NCBI GenBank assembly: GCA_904066235.2
Contig: CAJFCV020000006.1
Location: forward strand, 4,960,001-5,024,000
DNA from: Bursaphelenchus xylophilus
Lineage: Eukaryota; Nematoda; Chromadorea; Rhabditida; Aphelenchoididae
Reading direction: 5' to 3'
DNA length: 64,000 bases
Below the pieces are notes generated by a model. That model searched no databases. It saw only the letters and a program-made list of their open reading frames with translations, and was not told the DNA's origin. A program made the translations under genes and the position numbers. Positions 35,070-47,106 of the stretch are shown in pieces (position 1 is the stretch's first letter; each line of letters opens with the position of its first letter).

Positions 35070-36311
35070 TTAGGTTGTCCAACAAATAATGACCCTCTGT
35101 GAGAGGGGAAAAGTTTAAAGCCTCTAAAAAAGGCAAGCGATGATAGAATTTTGAAATATTACAACATTTTGTAGCTGAGATTTCAGGCTTTCGTTTGATG
35201 TATCGTTTGTCATATTGGGACCAAATTCCAGTAGTTTAGCCCTAATCGAAAATTATCAAAAAAAAAGTCGGTTCGTGCTGTCATCTTTTACGGGCAAAAA
35301 CAGGACGCGAAAGTTTCAGAAGCTACGCAAAGTATCAACGCTGTGTTCGACTAGTGTGTTCTGAGTCTGAACACGGTGAAACGATGGATTTAAAAATTAC
35401 GATTTGACGGCAAGGGACCCAAAGATAAAGTACGGAATCCGAACTTTATCAATTTACCCTGAGGTCGTCGGTTGGCGAACATCCTAGAATCAACATTCAA
35501 CGCGTCTCTGACGTCGTCTGGCTGTTGAAATAATCGGCGGCTAACCATTCGATGTCGATGGAATTCAAAAAATGCTCGGCAAATTTTTCCCATTTTATTG
35601 GATCAAAGCAAAGAGTGGAAGCATTACATTTCTCGCGTTTGCGTGCCGTTTTCTGGATCGAATCGTTGCCTCTGATGGAAAGAGGACCTACTGGGACAAC
35701 CAGACCGGATATGCTGAACGGAGGCCTCCTAGGGTATCACTGCGGGACTTGTCAAAGCCCGACTCCCCCCAAAACAAGGTGATAACTACTTCTTGATGGT
35801 GCAGCATGGGAATAGTACAATACAGCTTCTTGAAAGCTGGCCAAAATGTAGATACCATACCCTACTGTATCCAGATAGACAGTTTTTTGGCAGCGTCTGT
35901 CTTCAACGATGCGCCGCAGAAGTCCAAAAATTGTTAGCGGCTACACGGAACCTCCCCTTTGAAAGATGACCCTCCAGAAGCGGATTTAATAGAGATAGGA
36001 GACTGTCCCTTGTCCAGCCTATTTGTCAAAGCTGGTCTATACACATTACCATCAGTTCAAGAATCTAGGACGTTTCATCAGTGGTAGAGAATTCGACAAT
36101 CAAGACACCCTTGAAAAGGCCTTCAAAAGTTTCATCGGCTCCAGAAGCCGGGGTTCCTAAGCTACAGACATAAAAAACTTTTTGCCACGTTGTAACAAGC
36201 GTGATAAAGCACATGATAATTTTTTTGATTAAATACATCGCAGTTATTACGGTAAATTTTGCCGAAAAAATAAATTTTTCAAAGAGGGTCATTATTTGTT
36301 GGACAACCTAA
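35070..36311 (+). mobile_element. Degenerate mariner transposon (1.24 kb) with intact terminal repeats
   Basis: The ends are perfect inverted repeats of about 29 bp, beginning TTAGGTTGTCCAACAAATAA, and are flanked on each side by TA (35068-35069 and 36312-36313), the mariner target duplication. Pieces of a mariner-type (DD34D) transposase are readable on the plus strand in several frames: DGKRTYWDNQ near 35677-35706, GIVQYSFLKAGQNVD near 35809-35853, and FKNLGRFISGREFDNQ near 36055-36105. Stops and frameshifts separate them, so the element encodes no transposase. Because both ends look complete, it could still be moved by an active relative elsewhere in the genome. Confidence 0.9.
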
Positions 36312-38048
36312 TATGTATGCCTTCCACAGCACAGAAAATTGCAAATTGCAACCAAAACCCGTGTTGTGCATGATAATTCATATTCCAGTTGACTTCAAAG
36401 TCATATGCCAAGAGATTATAAAAAGTGGCCATTGAGTTACCGTACAAATCTAATCCAACACGCTGTACTTCACGTGATATTCAAAATTTTTGACAAACTA
36501 CGGAAGAAACGTTCTAAATTGAGTGGCAGGAATGAAACTTGTTCATGTTTGAACATCGGTGCTCTTTTTTTTCTTTATCTCTCGACCTTTTGAATTTCCC
36601 GAATTTTCGTTTACCTTCCAGAACAGAACACACATTACTGTATGACATGCAAGTGTTTCATGTGAAACAATGGTCAAATTTTGCAAACAAATCAAATCTT
36701 TCTTTAAAATTCTCCTTAATTTAAATTTACTTTCCAAAAACGCCTTGCAAATCGCCTCTTAAACGACACCACCTAAGAAAACCCCAAGAAAAGCATGAGT
36801 AATTGTGAAGGTAATAAAATAATAAACTCGCTAGTTTCGGCGATTCTGAATCCCCCAAAGGAATTCCATTTTCTTGAGTTACCTCAAAAACGATCGAAAA
36901 GGGGTCGGCGAGCTCCCGAACTGTTTTTTCTTCTTACTTTCATCCGTTTTTGTTAGCCTTGGATTGGGGGTTTGTCAGGAAGAGGTTTAATTTCGCTTCC
37001 AGGTATTTGACCTCAAGCACTTCGGAGGGCTTTCATTATTTTGGGTTTCGGGTTGCGTTCGGATTTAATTCCGTTATTAGCTGAGTTAGAAAAGTGTTCG
37101 GATGTGGTTGGAGGAGTAGTACAAAAGTTTTTATTTGTCTTTTTTGAAGCGCCTACTCTATGGTACGATCATATTGAAACTTCTTATATGCCGAGATTAC
37201 GATTTTCTAGGGTAATCTCCGTATCTTCAGGTGACGCTTTGCAGAAACCATTAAGGTATTTTAGTCAAAATTATCTGTCCGTTTCAAAGCAGAATTCTTA
37301 TCGTGTCTACTTCTTTACAACATGAGCGACATCTTCAGTAAAAAATGCAACATTTAATGGAACCTCCATTATATTTTTTTTCAAATTTCGCTCCTCCGAC
37401 GTGAGTCAAAGATGGATGTTTTTTCTCAAAATCTTCCTTTTTACGTCACAAAATTAGTGTCAATCGAATGATCAGAAACCTTCAGAATCTTCACCGGTTC
37501 TTCCACCAAGCGCCCTCCCAAACTTTCACTCTTATGCTAATTACCTCCCTAAATCTCCCGAACTTCCCCGCTCTCCCGAATGAACAGCGTTCGTTTACAA
37601 TTTGCAAATTTGCAATGCAATCCGAAGCCGGTTTTCGGATTCGTTTTTGGCGAATGTTTTGTTAGTTAACCGAGATCTTCTCCATAAAAAAGATGGATCG
37701 GCATGTCTTCACTTTCGTTTTGAGTGAAATCTTTTTTTCCTCCTTTCCAAACAAGGTTTGTTTGGGCTTGCCGATCTTTTTTCTGCAGGGGGTTTTCTGA
37801 ATGCCGATTTGAGGGAGGCGGCTTCTTGAGGCGACTGTCTAGCTATTTCAAAATTTTGAAATTTTTTTCGATACCACCAAGTCTTAAACGTCATAAAATT
37901 TGTATAGATGGACCAATAATTAAGTAGGTTGTATTATAGTAGGTGTATCTTTAAAAAATCTCAAACTTGTTTCAAATATTTACTGTTTGGACCATAAATA
38001 GTATTATGTCATCACAATTGTCGACCATAAATATCCGTTTTCCTTTTT
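36312..38048. other. Intergenic stretch 3' of EBAG9
   Basis: No gene is supported. Short open frames on both strands (for example 37041-37325 +, 37709-37894 -) carry no domain or splice logic. The stretch is AT-rich with scattered more GC-rich islands. It includes the 3' flank of EBAG9, which stops at 38049. Confidence 0.45.
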
Positions 38049-41000
38049 TTACGCTCCTTTTCCACGTTTGTTCGCTAGCCGTTTTTCATGTTCAATTTGG
38101 CGTTGGCGTCGCTTTTCTTCGAGCAGTGATCGTTTGTCGGCAGCCAGTAGCTCATTCACACCTTGATCTTCGGCCTCCCATTCATTCACGCCATCCAGAT
38201 CCAGGTCGACCAGTTCGTTTGCCTGAAAACAGGATTTATAAGCCATATTAGTATGAAAGTTTTAATTTGAATTCAATTTATTGGGTTTTGCGCAGATTGT
38301 GACTTTTTGCTGAACATCACGGTCAAGAATTTCTTAAAATTTTTTTTTACTTAAATTTTTTACTTCCATTTCCACCAAGTGGAACATAATTTCGCGTTCC
38401 ATCGGTCATCTTTTGTTTCCTTGAAGCAATTTTTCACCAGTGAGTTCCACTAAATACCTTTCAAAACCATTGTTATCCTCAATAATCTCACTTTATCACT
38501 CATTTCTTCCTAGAAAACCTCACTAGAACCCGAGTTTCAGTGGATAAATCATATCTCCTTTCAAGATCCCCTCCTCAAAAAGGTTTAAGCACCCGTTCAT
38601 AAGAACTTCCGCCGCGAGTTCCAAATAATGGTTTAGCCGTCTGAGTAACTTTTTTTTTTAATTTCGGAGGAGCGGAAAACGAGCTAAACGAATGGCATCT
38701 TCAACAGTTATCGGAGGGAGCATAGAACGGATGGAATGGTTTATAACATCCTTGGAAAGTGGAGGTTTATTTTATCGTTTTATAGCTGGCAAATTTAAAG
38801 ACCCTTTCGTATTTTATAAACCATCTATGCGTTTACTGGACAGCTCAATATTCTGACCACAGAAGACGATTTTATCACTTTCCCCATTACTCACCCACCT
38901 TCCCGACATTATAAAAATGAGTTTCGCCTGTAAGAGTCTCGTAATCCGGTTATATGGTTGGTCAATAATAGGGATCTCCCCTTCCTCTCGCCGCTTCCTC
39001 GAACTACAATAAAAATAAAGCGTCCGAGAAAAACCTGGGAGATTTCGTTTGGTTCGAACAGTCGTAAACTGGTTGTGACTTTCTGAACCTGACCTGGTCA
39101 TAAGTTCATTCGCACGGTAAAGCGTTTCCGGTGCTAGAACGGTGTTTTGTTTGTGATTGAAGTTTGGTCATTACGTCGGGATTTGTAGAGAACTAGGAGT
39201 CCGGTAGACCAAGCGGTTAGGGACAGGGTGTGGTGGACAACAAAGAATTTTTTTGATTAGAAGTATGTAAATCATCGTCTTTTTCTTGTCCTTACTACTT
39301 TTACTCATGCTAACAACTCGAGTAAGGGGATGCACCGTGTTTCTTTACGTCAAAATCTTTATTTTTTTCTCAAAGAAATTTATTCTTGAATAATTTAGCT
39401 CAAGCACCTTATAACTTCTTTTTTAGGATTCCCCAAACTCCCTTAACCCCTTATTCTGGCATTTTCACTGTTTTCTCTCTAAAATTGTTCAACTTTCCGG
39501 ATCGATTTGTTTTCCCGTCTGGTGATCACCAAAACCTCCAAAAACCGAAACCTTTTGCTGCCAATTATTTTTATCCCTATCCAAACATCGCCACTTTCTT
39601 TTTGATGTATCCGGTTTCCCTGATTCCATAACCAATATTACACCTTGTAATAAGTTTTCACGGTCATCTGAGCAGATCGCAACAAGTTTTCGCCTCACTT
39701 TCCGCCGAAACTAATGAGTCAAACCACACCTTTCTTCAAGGGCTTCCGACTTCTGAGCCGGCTTCGGAAGCCGCCAACTGAAACTTTTACCGCGTTTCAC
39801 TTTTTACAAGTTAATATTCAAGGTCTGCGTGTGATACCCCGTGGATAAGCCGGACTTTCTAAGGAGGTCTTTGAAAATGGAAACCGTTTTGGAAATTGAA
39901 TTCCGAAAGAAACCTTCAATGTCATCGCTTTGTTAGATTCTGGCGGATTTTTGTGGTTTATCGTATCCTTGGAGTTTTTGCGAGGGGATTTCATTTTAAA
40001 ATTAAATTCAATTCAGTGATCCGACTCGTATTTTTAAAGATCTACAATACTTTTTTCATGTTTTTCTAACTTCAGACGTCCACCCCTGGCGACTTTTGAT
40101 TGTTACTTTCCACTTCATAAATTCGATTATTAGCTCATTCCGCAATAATTACCCAGATTTCGTTGACTCACTAAATCCACTACCCAATTAAATGTTGCTC
40201 GCTTCTTTCGGCAATCAACTCATCTTTGATTTTTGTTACGGCGAAGGTGGTGTTTCGGCACTTGCTGGGGGCGTTCACAATAATTGCTTTATTTTAAAGG
40301 GCATTATTCTATTGCGCACATACTTAGTGGGTCTTGCAATCGCATGGTTAGCCAAGAACAGGCTCCGTTTTGATGGGATTGTAAGGAAATTTTATATTAC
40401 CTTTTTGTCGACATTATAACATTTCTATTTGTTAATTCGTACGAGGAAAAGGCTCCTGTGTACTCTTCCAACAAAAAGTATCATCGTTTTCTCACTTTTA
40501 TCCCTCATTTTCGACGTCAACTTAATAGTAGCTCCTCTGTGTCGGAGCTATCATTCTCACTCCCGACGGAAATAAAATGTAAATCATAGTGATAAAAATG
40601 TTGTGGATTGGGTAACGCCTAGAATCATCGGATCCATCTCTTGCACAATCATCTAGTTTTTGAAGATCAAACAAGCTTTTGCTTTCGCTGATGAAGTCAT
40701 TAAGAGGAGAGAGCGAAGCGAAATCTCGTCACTCTCGGCTATTACTCGTTACTTTCAAATTTGCTTCGGCACAAGAGTTCGTGTTTTATAGTGATGCAAT
40801 TTTTTGTGGGCAAGTTTAGAATGAGCTTGAATCTTTATATTCAACACTTCATTGGCCTTTGATACTGTATTTTTAGCACAACTTCGCATGCTTTCTGCCA
40901 AATATGGATTGAGTATTATTTTAGCAACCATTACCATAAATCTGTCGTAATCCCCTTCCAATTATACTTTCCCAAGCAACTTCGCATTCGAAAAATCCCT

Positions 41001-44000
41001 CCAGAAAAAGTCAACTTTCTCCGACTTTTTCGCATGAGTTCCTCCATTTTGGTTTAGGTTCATTAAATCCCCTTCAAGGTTAATTGGATGTGAGGAGAAA
41101 ACAGATCCCCCATTCCAAGGATTATTTTATAAGTAGGGCTAATGCAGACAACGATTACATCAATCAGAAAGACTGTTTGGTCATCACGGTGGGTGACCGG
41201 AGGTAAAAACGGAAACGGTGTGAAGGGATTGCTTACAAAATTCGATGGAAATTACTTTTTCGGCGGTTTATTTAGGTTTGCTCAGAGGTATCGGGAAGTG
41301 AAAGGAGGGAAAGCCCGTTTTTTTGGAATTGATGTTTGCATTATAGGGTAACCTGTAAGAAACCATATTTGGCCTCAAAAAACAGCCCAAAATGGCTAAC
41401 GACACCAAAAAGGCATCTTCTTGGGCAACTTGTTGCATCATTTCCAAACCGGTACCACAACTAGTCCTTGTCATATCCGATTACCTTTCCTTGCTACCTA
41501 CGTCACTTTAGAAACCTAATTAGTCCGCCTGTTCAAGCGATCTATCTATGTTTGGGGGTTTAGTGAGGGAGTGACCGTTTTCAGTGTGACCATGAGTTCT
41601 CTCTGCGCGCTCGAAAAAAAACGAACCCCCAATAAAAAATTACTAGTAACGTGCTTTAAACATTTCAATCGAAAAAGGGTTCGACAAAAAAACAGGTATG
41701 CGAAAAGTGACCATCAGAGGGCCTGGATGAAGCGGAGAGGGATAGCACGGGATATAGGTGAGGGCGCATTACGCGAGAAATGGAGATGTAACTATTGGAG
41801 GGAGAGATAAGCGAACGAGTTATGTGGTTTGTCCCCGTCTGTCTGACGCCAGTTTTGATTGTTTTCCCTTTCATTTCGAATGTTCGAAGTGATGAGGCGC
41901 TAAGTGAAATGGCTAAGGGTGTGGCTTACATCCCGCGCACCTAATTTTCGCCCGACATTTGGGGTTTAATACGCTCGGTGGTGAGGCTGCAGAGTGGCGG
42001 TCAGTCCGGCGCTTTTGTTATTCAACTGGCTTATAAAACGGCTAACAAATGTGGTGCTTAAGAGTAAAGAAGCAACTTATTATCCAATTACTATTTACGT
42101 TATGTCGTCGATCAATTCTCCGCGCGAATGCGTTCGATTACGCCATTAATTTGTTACTGTTTTTAGAAAGATGGGCGCCTTGCTGGCCGGTTTTATCGTG
42201 GCCGCAATTCTTGGCGAGGTCAGTGCCGTGGCCGTCAATCAGTGCAACTTGGGCAACAAGTTGTACAGTATCGAGAATGGAGGCGTAGGTTTTACCTTGT
42301 CGGAATTTTTAGTCAAAGATTTTTAATTTTTTTTAAATAAAAAAGCATAAGGCGAATATTTAAATGTAAATTTCAGACTGTCTGCGCTCCATTAGCCCCA
42401 TATCAATGTATCACAAGTTGCCAGTGGAATACCAGTTGCTCACACACCGCCCATTCCTTGGCTTTCCAAGGTCGCCGTACATTTGTGGCTGGGATGATCC
42501 TCACTCCCGAGAACTTCCTTCTTCTCTGTTGTGCTACCTTTGCCAATGTTGTTCAACAGAGTGAGTTCCAACTTATACACTATGGTCAATTCAGTTCATC
42601 AATGTCCCCAATTCTAATTTCAGATCAACGCTTGGAGAACCGATGTGTTTGGGTTCCCCCAATTCAGACCATCGAAAATGGCCCAAGCATTAGATTCGAT
42701 CCTCCATTGAGTCAGAATGAATACGTCAGAGACATGGCAATCCAGAGAATGGACAGGGGAAAAGTCGAAGTCAGAGTTCAGATTTGCAAATTCATGACGC
42801 AACGAACAAACTGTGACGAAAACGTGAGTTTGCAGTTGAAAACATTTACAAAATTGAAATCAATTTGCATAATCAACATTCTATTGACCAAGAGTTCAAT
42901 AATTTTCAGACAATGCCACCAGACGACCAACAACTCTTCAATCTACTCCAACTCCGACTTTCTAGAACCGAAATGTTCTTGAAAGATCACAACGGAACCA
43001 CCAACCCAAAAGACTTTTTCCACGTTCCCGGAGGTCTTGAAGAAATCCCAACTCCAACTCAAGACTCATTCAGAGATGAAGTTGTCGGTGGAGAGTTGGA
43101 TGAAGCCAGAGTTGGTCCTCCAATCACTCACAGACTTTCCAGCCAACTCCAGAATCGTCGGAACGACATTCCACAAGTCCGGGAAGCTCCTTTAGTTGCT
43201 CGAAACATTGTGAGGCAACCAAATGCGTTGAGAACGCCTCGTGCTAATGGTAAAACTTAATTTGGATCGAAAGATTTGGAGATTCAGAAAATTCTGTAGC
43301 CGAAATAGAATTACCTCTGAATCTCCAAATGCCTTTAAATGCTCCAGAAACTTATGTGTTCAATGTCAGACCTTGTGTTTGTATTGTGTGTATCTTTGTT
43401 TAACTTATTTTGTAGCCAATTCTCTACGTACTTCGACAGACCGTTTCCGTCGCCACGAGTTCGAAGAGGAATCTGAGGCCGAAACGCGAGTCCCTAAGGC
43501 TCGTCTTCCCGTTGTCTTCCCAATCTCAACGAATGACCGAGTTGACCTTGGGCAGTCAACTGTCCTAAACGGCGGCAGTGGAGTTCAACCGACCTCCGTC
43601 ATTTCTCGACAAGGAAGTCGACCGAGTTATCGGAACTTAGCACCCAGTGCTACGGTTCCATTTGTCCCACAACGGCTTCGGACAGCCTTTGGAGTACCTC
43701 AAAGGATCAACACGCGGCTAAACGGAATCACAAATACTCGACAAGATATTACACATGCCGACAGTGATCATGAAAGAGAAAGTGGGATCTCAAGTTCAAG
43801 AGCCAACCAATTCAGTGAGCCAAGTGGGCTGACTTTCGCTGGAAACAAGCCTGAACCTGAGAGGGCACTATTGTCAACGAATCTTACTCGGGCAACCGTC
43901 AGATCAAAACATCTTGCCAGAACTGTTTCCAATTCTCCCAGCTATCCTCGGCAATCAAATGACGATCAATTTGAAGAACGCCCAATCAAATCGAGCTTAT

Positions 44001-46609
44001 CAATTCGAAAGCTTCACCTCGGAAATGTCCATAAACTTGGAGGGTTTGCTCATGCCACGTCTTACGGAGGATCCTTTGCCACCTCGTCAGAACAAGCATT
44101 ACCTCCTGCTCGGAACCTTCGGACCTTCAACAATCTCAGTCCAGTCCGTCCTGTCGCCAAGACTTTGACCGGCCTAGCTCCAACCGCTTCTTCGCATCTC
44201 CCGCCCGCGCCGAAAGCTCGAGGTCCAGTTCAAAATCGGATATTCTCGATCGAAGATGTACAACCTCAGCCAATCCAACCACAAGTCCCTCCACAATCTA
44301 TCCAGCCGGTTCCTCAAACTCAAAATCATTTCTACAACAACTCCGTTTATCGACAAGTCGGGTTTTCGAATACGATTGCAACAGTGGCTCCACCGACTCC
44401 TCAGCCGCTTCCTCAGCCTCCGATCGCCACTCATCCGATCCATTTGAATCCCGCTTATCAACAACAACTTCTGGAGGCCCGACGAGAACATGAATATCTC
44501 GCGCAGCAACAGCAAAAGGAGACTAGCCTGAGGGGATTATTACAATGTTGTCAAGACCAGGCGCCTGGATGTAGGCATCTTTGTTCGCCCGAAGTTAGCA
44601 AAGAAGAGGTAGCGTTTTATCGATAGAAACACTCACATTACCTCGCTGCACAATGGTTATGGGAAAATAATACACTTGCACTCGGATATTAATCAGGTTT
44701 ATAAGACGGTGAAGGTATTTGTTGAGGACTCACAGCCTATCCTAAGTTGTTATATGAGCGAAAAACGATGGCATATGGCAATGCATGGAACTGTCTAATG
44801 AAACTCGTCTTGACGGTGGCTTCTTTGTTTTACTCATCCTGCTTGAAATTACAAATTTCAAGAATTATTTTATGCTGCACATAACTTGCTTTGACTTATC
44901 ACTGTCCTTCTAAGCTTGCTAATTCTAACCACCCACTTATTACAATGTATCGCAAGTCCCAACATACTCTAATCTCTCTCCAATTTCAGATAAGACGAGC
45001 CATTCAAACGAACGAGTGTCCGCCCCTCACCATGACCAGCGTTCTTCAGTGTTTCCCACGCTTCTACAACATTAGCACGGTCGGGCAGTGTTGTAATCAA
45101 GCCGTAAATGGTCAAGGCTCGGCGAATCAACAGCAGGCCGTCCAGAGTGTGGTCGGGTTTTTGGTGGGACAGGGTGCACCCCGTCTCCCGGGACAATGTC
45201 AAAGTTTGTGCGCGCCCAATTTCAAGTTGTCATTCTCTCATTTCGCCTGTGTAGATCATATCAATACGATCGTCGACTGTTATCGAGACTTAATTCGACG
45301 ATAATATGATCACATTTTCGTTGGATATAAGTATTCGGTAGTTGTTTTTGGCCGTTTTTATTGATTTTCACGGGTTCTCGAGTTTTAGGTGGGGTTTTTG
45401 GCGGAAAATTGAATTTTTAGTTTCTTTCCGAATCACCATGAATTAAGATTTGTATGAAATTCTTTGGTACCAAAAAATCTCAAATTCCCTAAAACCCCGG
45501 CTAAAATCGTTTTTTATTTTTCGCATTTTTGTTGGTCCAGACCTGGTCTACCTTCACCTACAGCTCAAATCATCTTCTATTTTCCCCATGATACCTCTTC
45601 TATCCCTTCAAAACTCTCCTCCTCCTATTTGCAGCGCAAACTTTCCCTTCGCACCCCCACTTTTCATGTTATCCATCACATTGTTGTTGTTCCGTTGACC
45701 CTTGATTTTCGCACATGCTTAGTACAGTCTAGATATGCATAACACACTACAGATACTAACCAAAAATCTCGGGTATTCAAATTTTAGCGTCTTTCGGATA
45801 ACTTTTCAGCCTGAAATCCGTTGCTTTTTTAAAATTCCGCAAGTAGTAACTACAATATTTTATAGAAATCTGCCATTTTCACACTTCTACGGCCTTTCTT
45901 GAACTAGTAATAACCCCATTTTCCATGGTAATTGTTTCTCCGTTGAGAATTTACAAAATTTGTCTGTACATTTTTGAATAAAGTTATATTTTAAAATCAT
46001 CAAAAAACTTGAACTCTTTAAATTTCGAAATCAAAAAATTTATAAAAAATGTGAAAAAAAACCTACCTGGCCGTATGTTGGGATATCTTGAACAGAAAAG
46101 AGATCTTTGCGAACATTTTGTTGAGCCTTTTGCGCATTCGGATCATGGATAATATACTGAAATGGTCAATATTCATAAAAAAACCAAATTTCTTATCTGC
46201 AACCATAAAATGGTCTGCATTTACGCCAACCAACCTTTTTGGCTTCCTTGACAGTTGGCTGTAACTCCTTGAACAGATCAATTTCCTCGTCCTTCTGCTT
46301 GATTTGAGCGGCCTTCTGTTTCTCCAGCTGTTGCCGTCGATATTCCGCGATCCTTTGTTCGGTCGTAGCGGCCTTATCGTCCCATGAATTCCACGAATCC
46401 TGAGAATTCGATATCTGTACTCCGTTATTCGAATACGCACTGCTTCCAACAAATTCTCGTCGCTGATCTGCGGGCGTTATAAAGGGAAGCTCGCCGATTC
46501 GCTGGGAATTCCGACCATACCGAACACAATTTATGAGGCGATAACACAATGATGAGACGAATCTGACCAATGAGATCAGTTGATTCAGTAGGACACCCGC
46601 TAAGCTCAT
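38049..46609 (-). CDS. EBAG9: EBAG9 / RCAS1 homolog (Golgi-associated coiled-coil protein)
   Basis: Exons 46609-46235, 46156-46067 and 38222-38049 join in frame to 212 codons, almost exactly the length of human EBAG9 (213 aa). The N-terminus has a hydrophobic segment (about residues 4-28), the membrane anchor of the family. Residues near 60-75 carry SWNSWDD, matching the WTSWDED region of the vertebrate protein, and EIDLFKELQPTVKEAKK matches the DYFKDMTPTIRKTQK block. The C-terminal third is a charged coiled coil (LLEEKRRQRQIEHEKRLANK). In vertebrates the protein works in Golgi trafficking and modulates regulated secretion; that is family knowledge. Intron 2 is 7.8 kb and contains an opposite-strand gene at 42171-45304. 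Confidence 0.9.
38223..42030. other. Large EBAG9 intron, 3' part
   Basis: Intronic DNA between EBAG9 exon 3 and the nested gene. No exon could be supported on either strand. At about 39203-39225 a tRNA A-box-like string (GACCAAGCGGTTAGGG) occurs without a matching B box or foldable body. Open frames at 40192-40419 and 41142-41351 (both +) are probably chance. Confidence 0.4.
42031..42038 (+). promoter_or_regulatory. TATA box of the nested DB-module gene
   Basis: TTATAAAA lies about 130 bp before the ATG at 42171. A TTTTTAG acceptor ends at 42166, five bases before the ATG, so the leader may be cis-spliced from a short first exon after the TATA box, or trans-spliced. Confidence 0.5.
42171..45304 (+). 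CDS. Secreted nematode DB-module protein with Cys-rich N-terminus and Pro/Gln-rich middle
   Basis: Exons 42171-42284, 42377-42560, 42624-42823, 42910-43249, 43416-44608 and 44990-45304 join in frame to 781 codons. A signal peptide (MGALLAGFIVAAILGEVSA) opens it. Residues about 39-165 are Cys-containing (CAPLAPYQCITSCQWNTSC, LLCCATFANVVQQ) and match no domain I can name. Residues about 230-640 are low-complexity, rich in Arg, Ser, Pro and Gln. The C-terminus, from LLQCCQDQAPGCRHLC near 654 to CVDHINTIVDCYRDL near 776, has the paired-Cys spacing of the nematode DB module (Pfam DB): CC...C...C, then C, CF, CC, CQSLC, C and C. DB proteins are secreted and poorly understood, with several tied to cuticle or epidermis. 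The gene lies wholly inside EBAG9 intron 2 on the opposite strand. Confidence 0.8.
45305..46066. other. EBAG9 intron 2, 5' part
   Basis: Non-coding by inspection. It contains the 3' flank of the nested DB-module gene; AATAAA occurs at about 45977-45982. No exon of either gene is supported here. Confidence 0.45.
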
Positions 46610-47106
46610 TTTGAAAGTGGAAAAGGACCGCCTTTAATCAAAACCGACTCAAATATTGGCCATTCAATTGAATTGTGGGGTCAGATCTAATGGATAAGAT
46701 GAAAATACTGCTGGATATGGGCTGAAACTATAAACTTACATTCCAACCGACTTTCATATTTTTGTAAAATATATTTCAAAGTTATTGAAACTTTTCAGCA
46801 CCATCTTTAACCTAAAACTTGAAATCTTTCTCCATTTTTTATAGGATCAACAGCAATCAAGTATTAAATCGACGGAATCAAAACAAAAGTAAACCTTTTT
46901 TACATTATGAGGACAGAAAGCACCGCCAGTAATTAGTAACAAGACATCGCAGTTGAATACAGAAATTAAAAATTAAAGCGGTTTCCAAAGAAAAATCGAC
47001 CTAAACTGAAACTCTTGTTCTCTAACATACTTGGTAAGACAGACAATATATATACAACAAGAAGGTAAATCTTTATACAACAACAAGTCGCAGATAACCA
47101 ATATCA
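46610..47106. other. Intergenic stretch between EBAG9 and the patatin gene
   Basis: About 500 bp contain the EBAG9 promoter side and the 3' flank of the patatin-like gene. No gene and no clear core promoter motif are seen. The two genes are in the same orientation with moderate spacing, so an operon is possible but not shown. Confidence 0.4.

Noticed and set aside
39200..39245. Possible tRNA gene
   Set aside because: Only an A-box-like string is present; no anticodon arm or B box follows.
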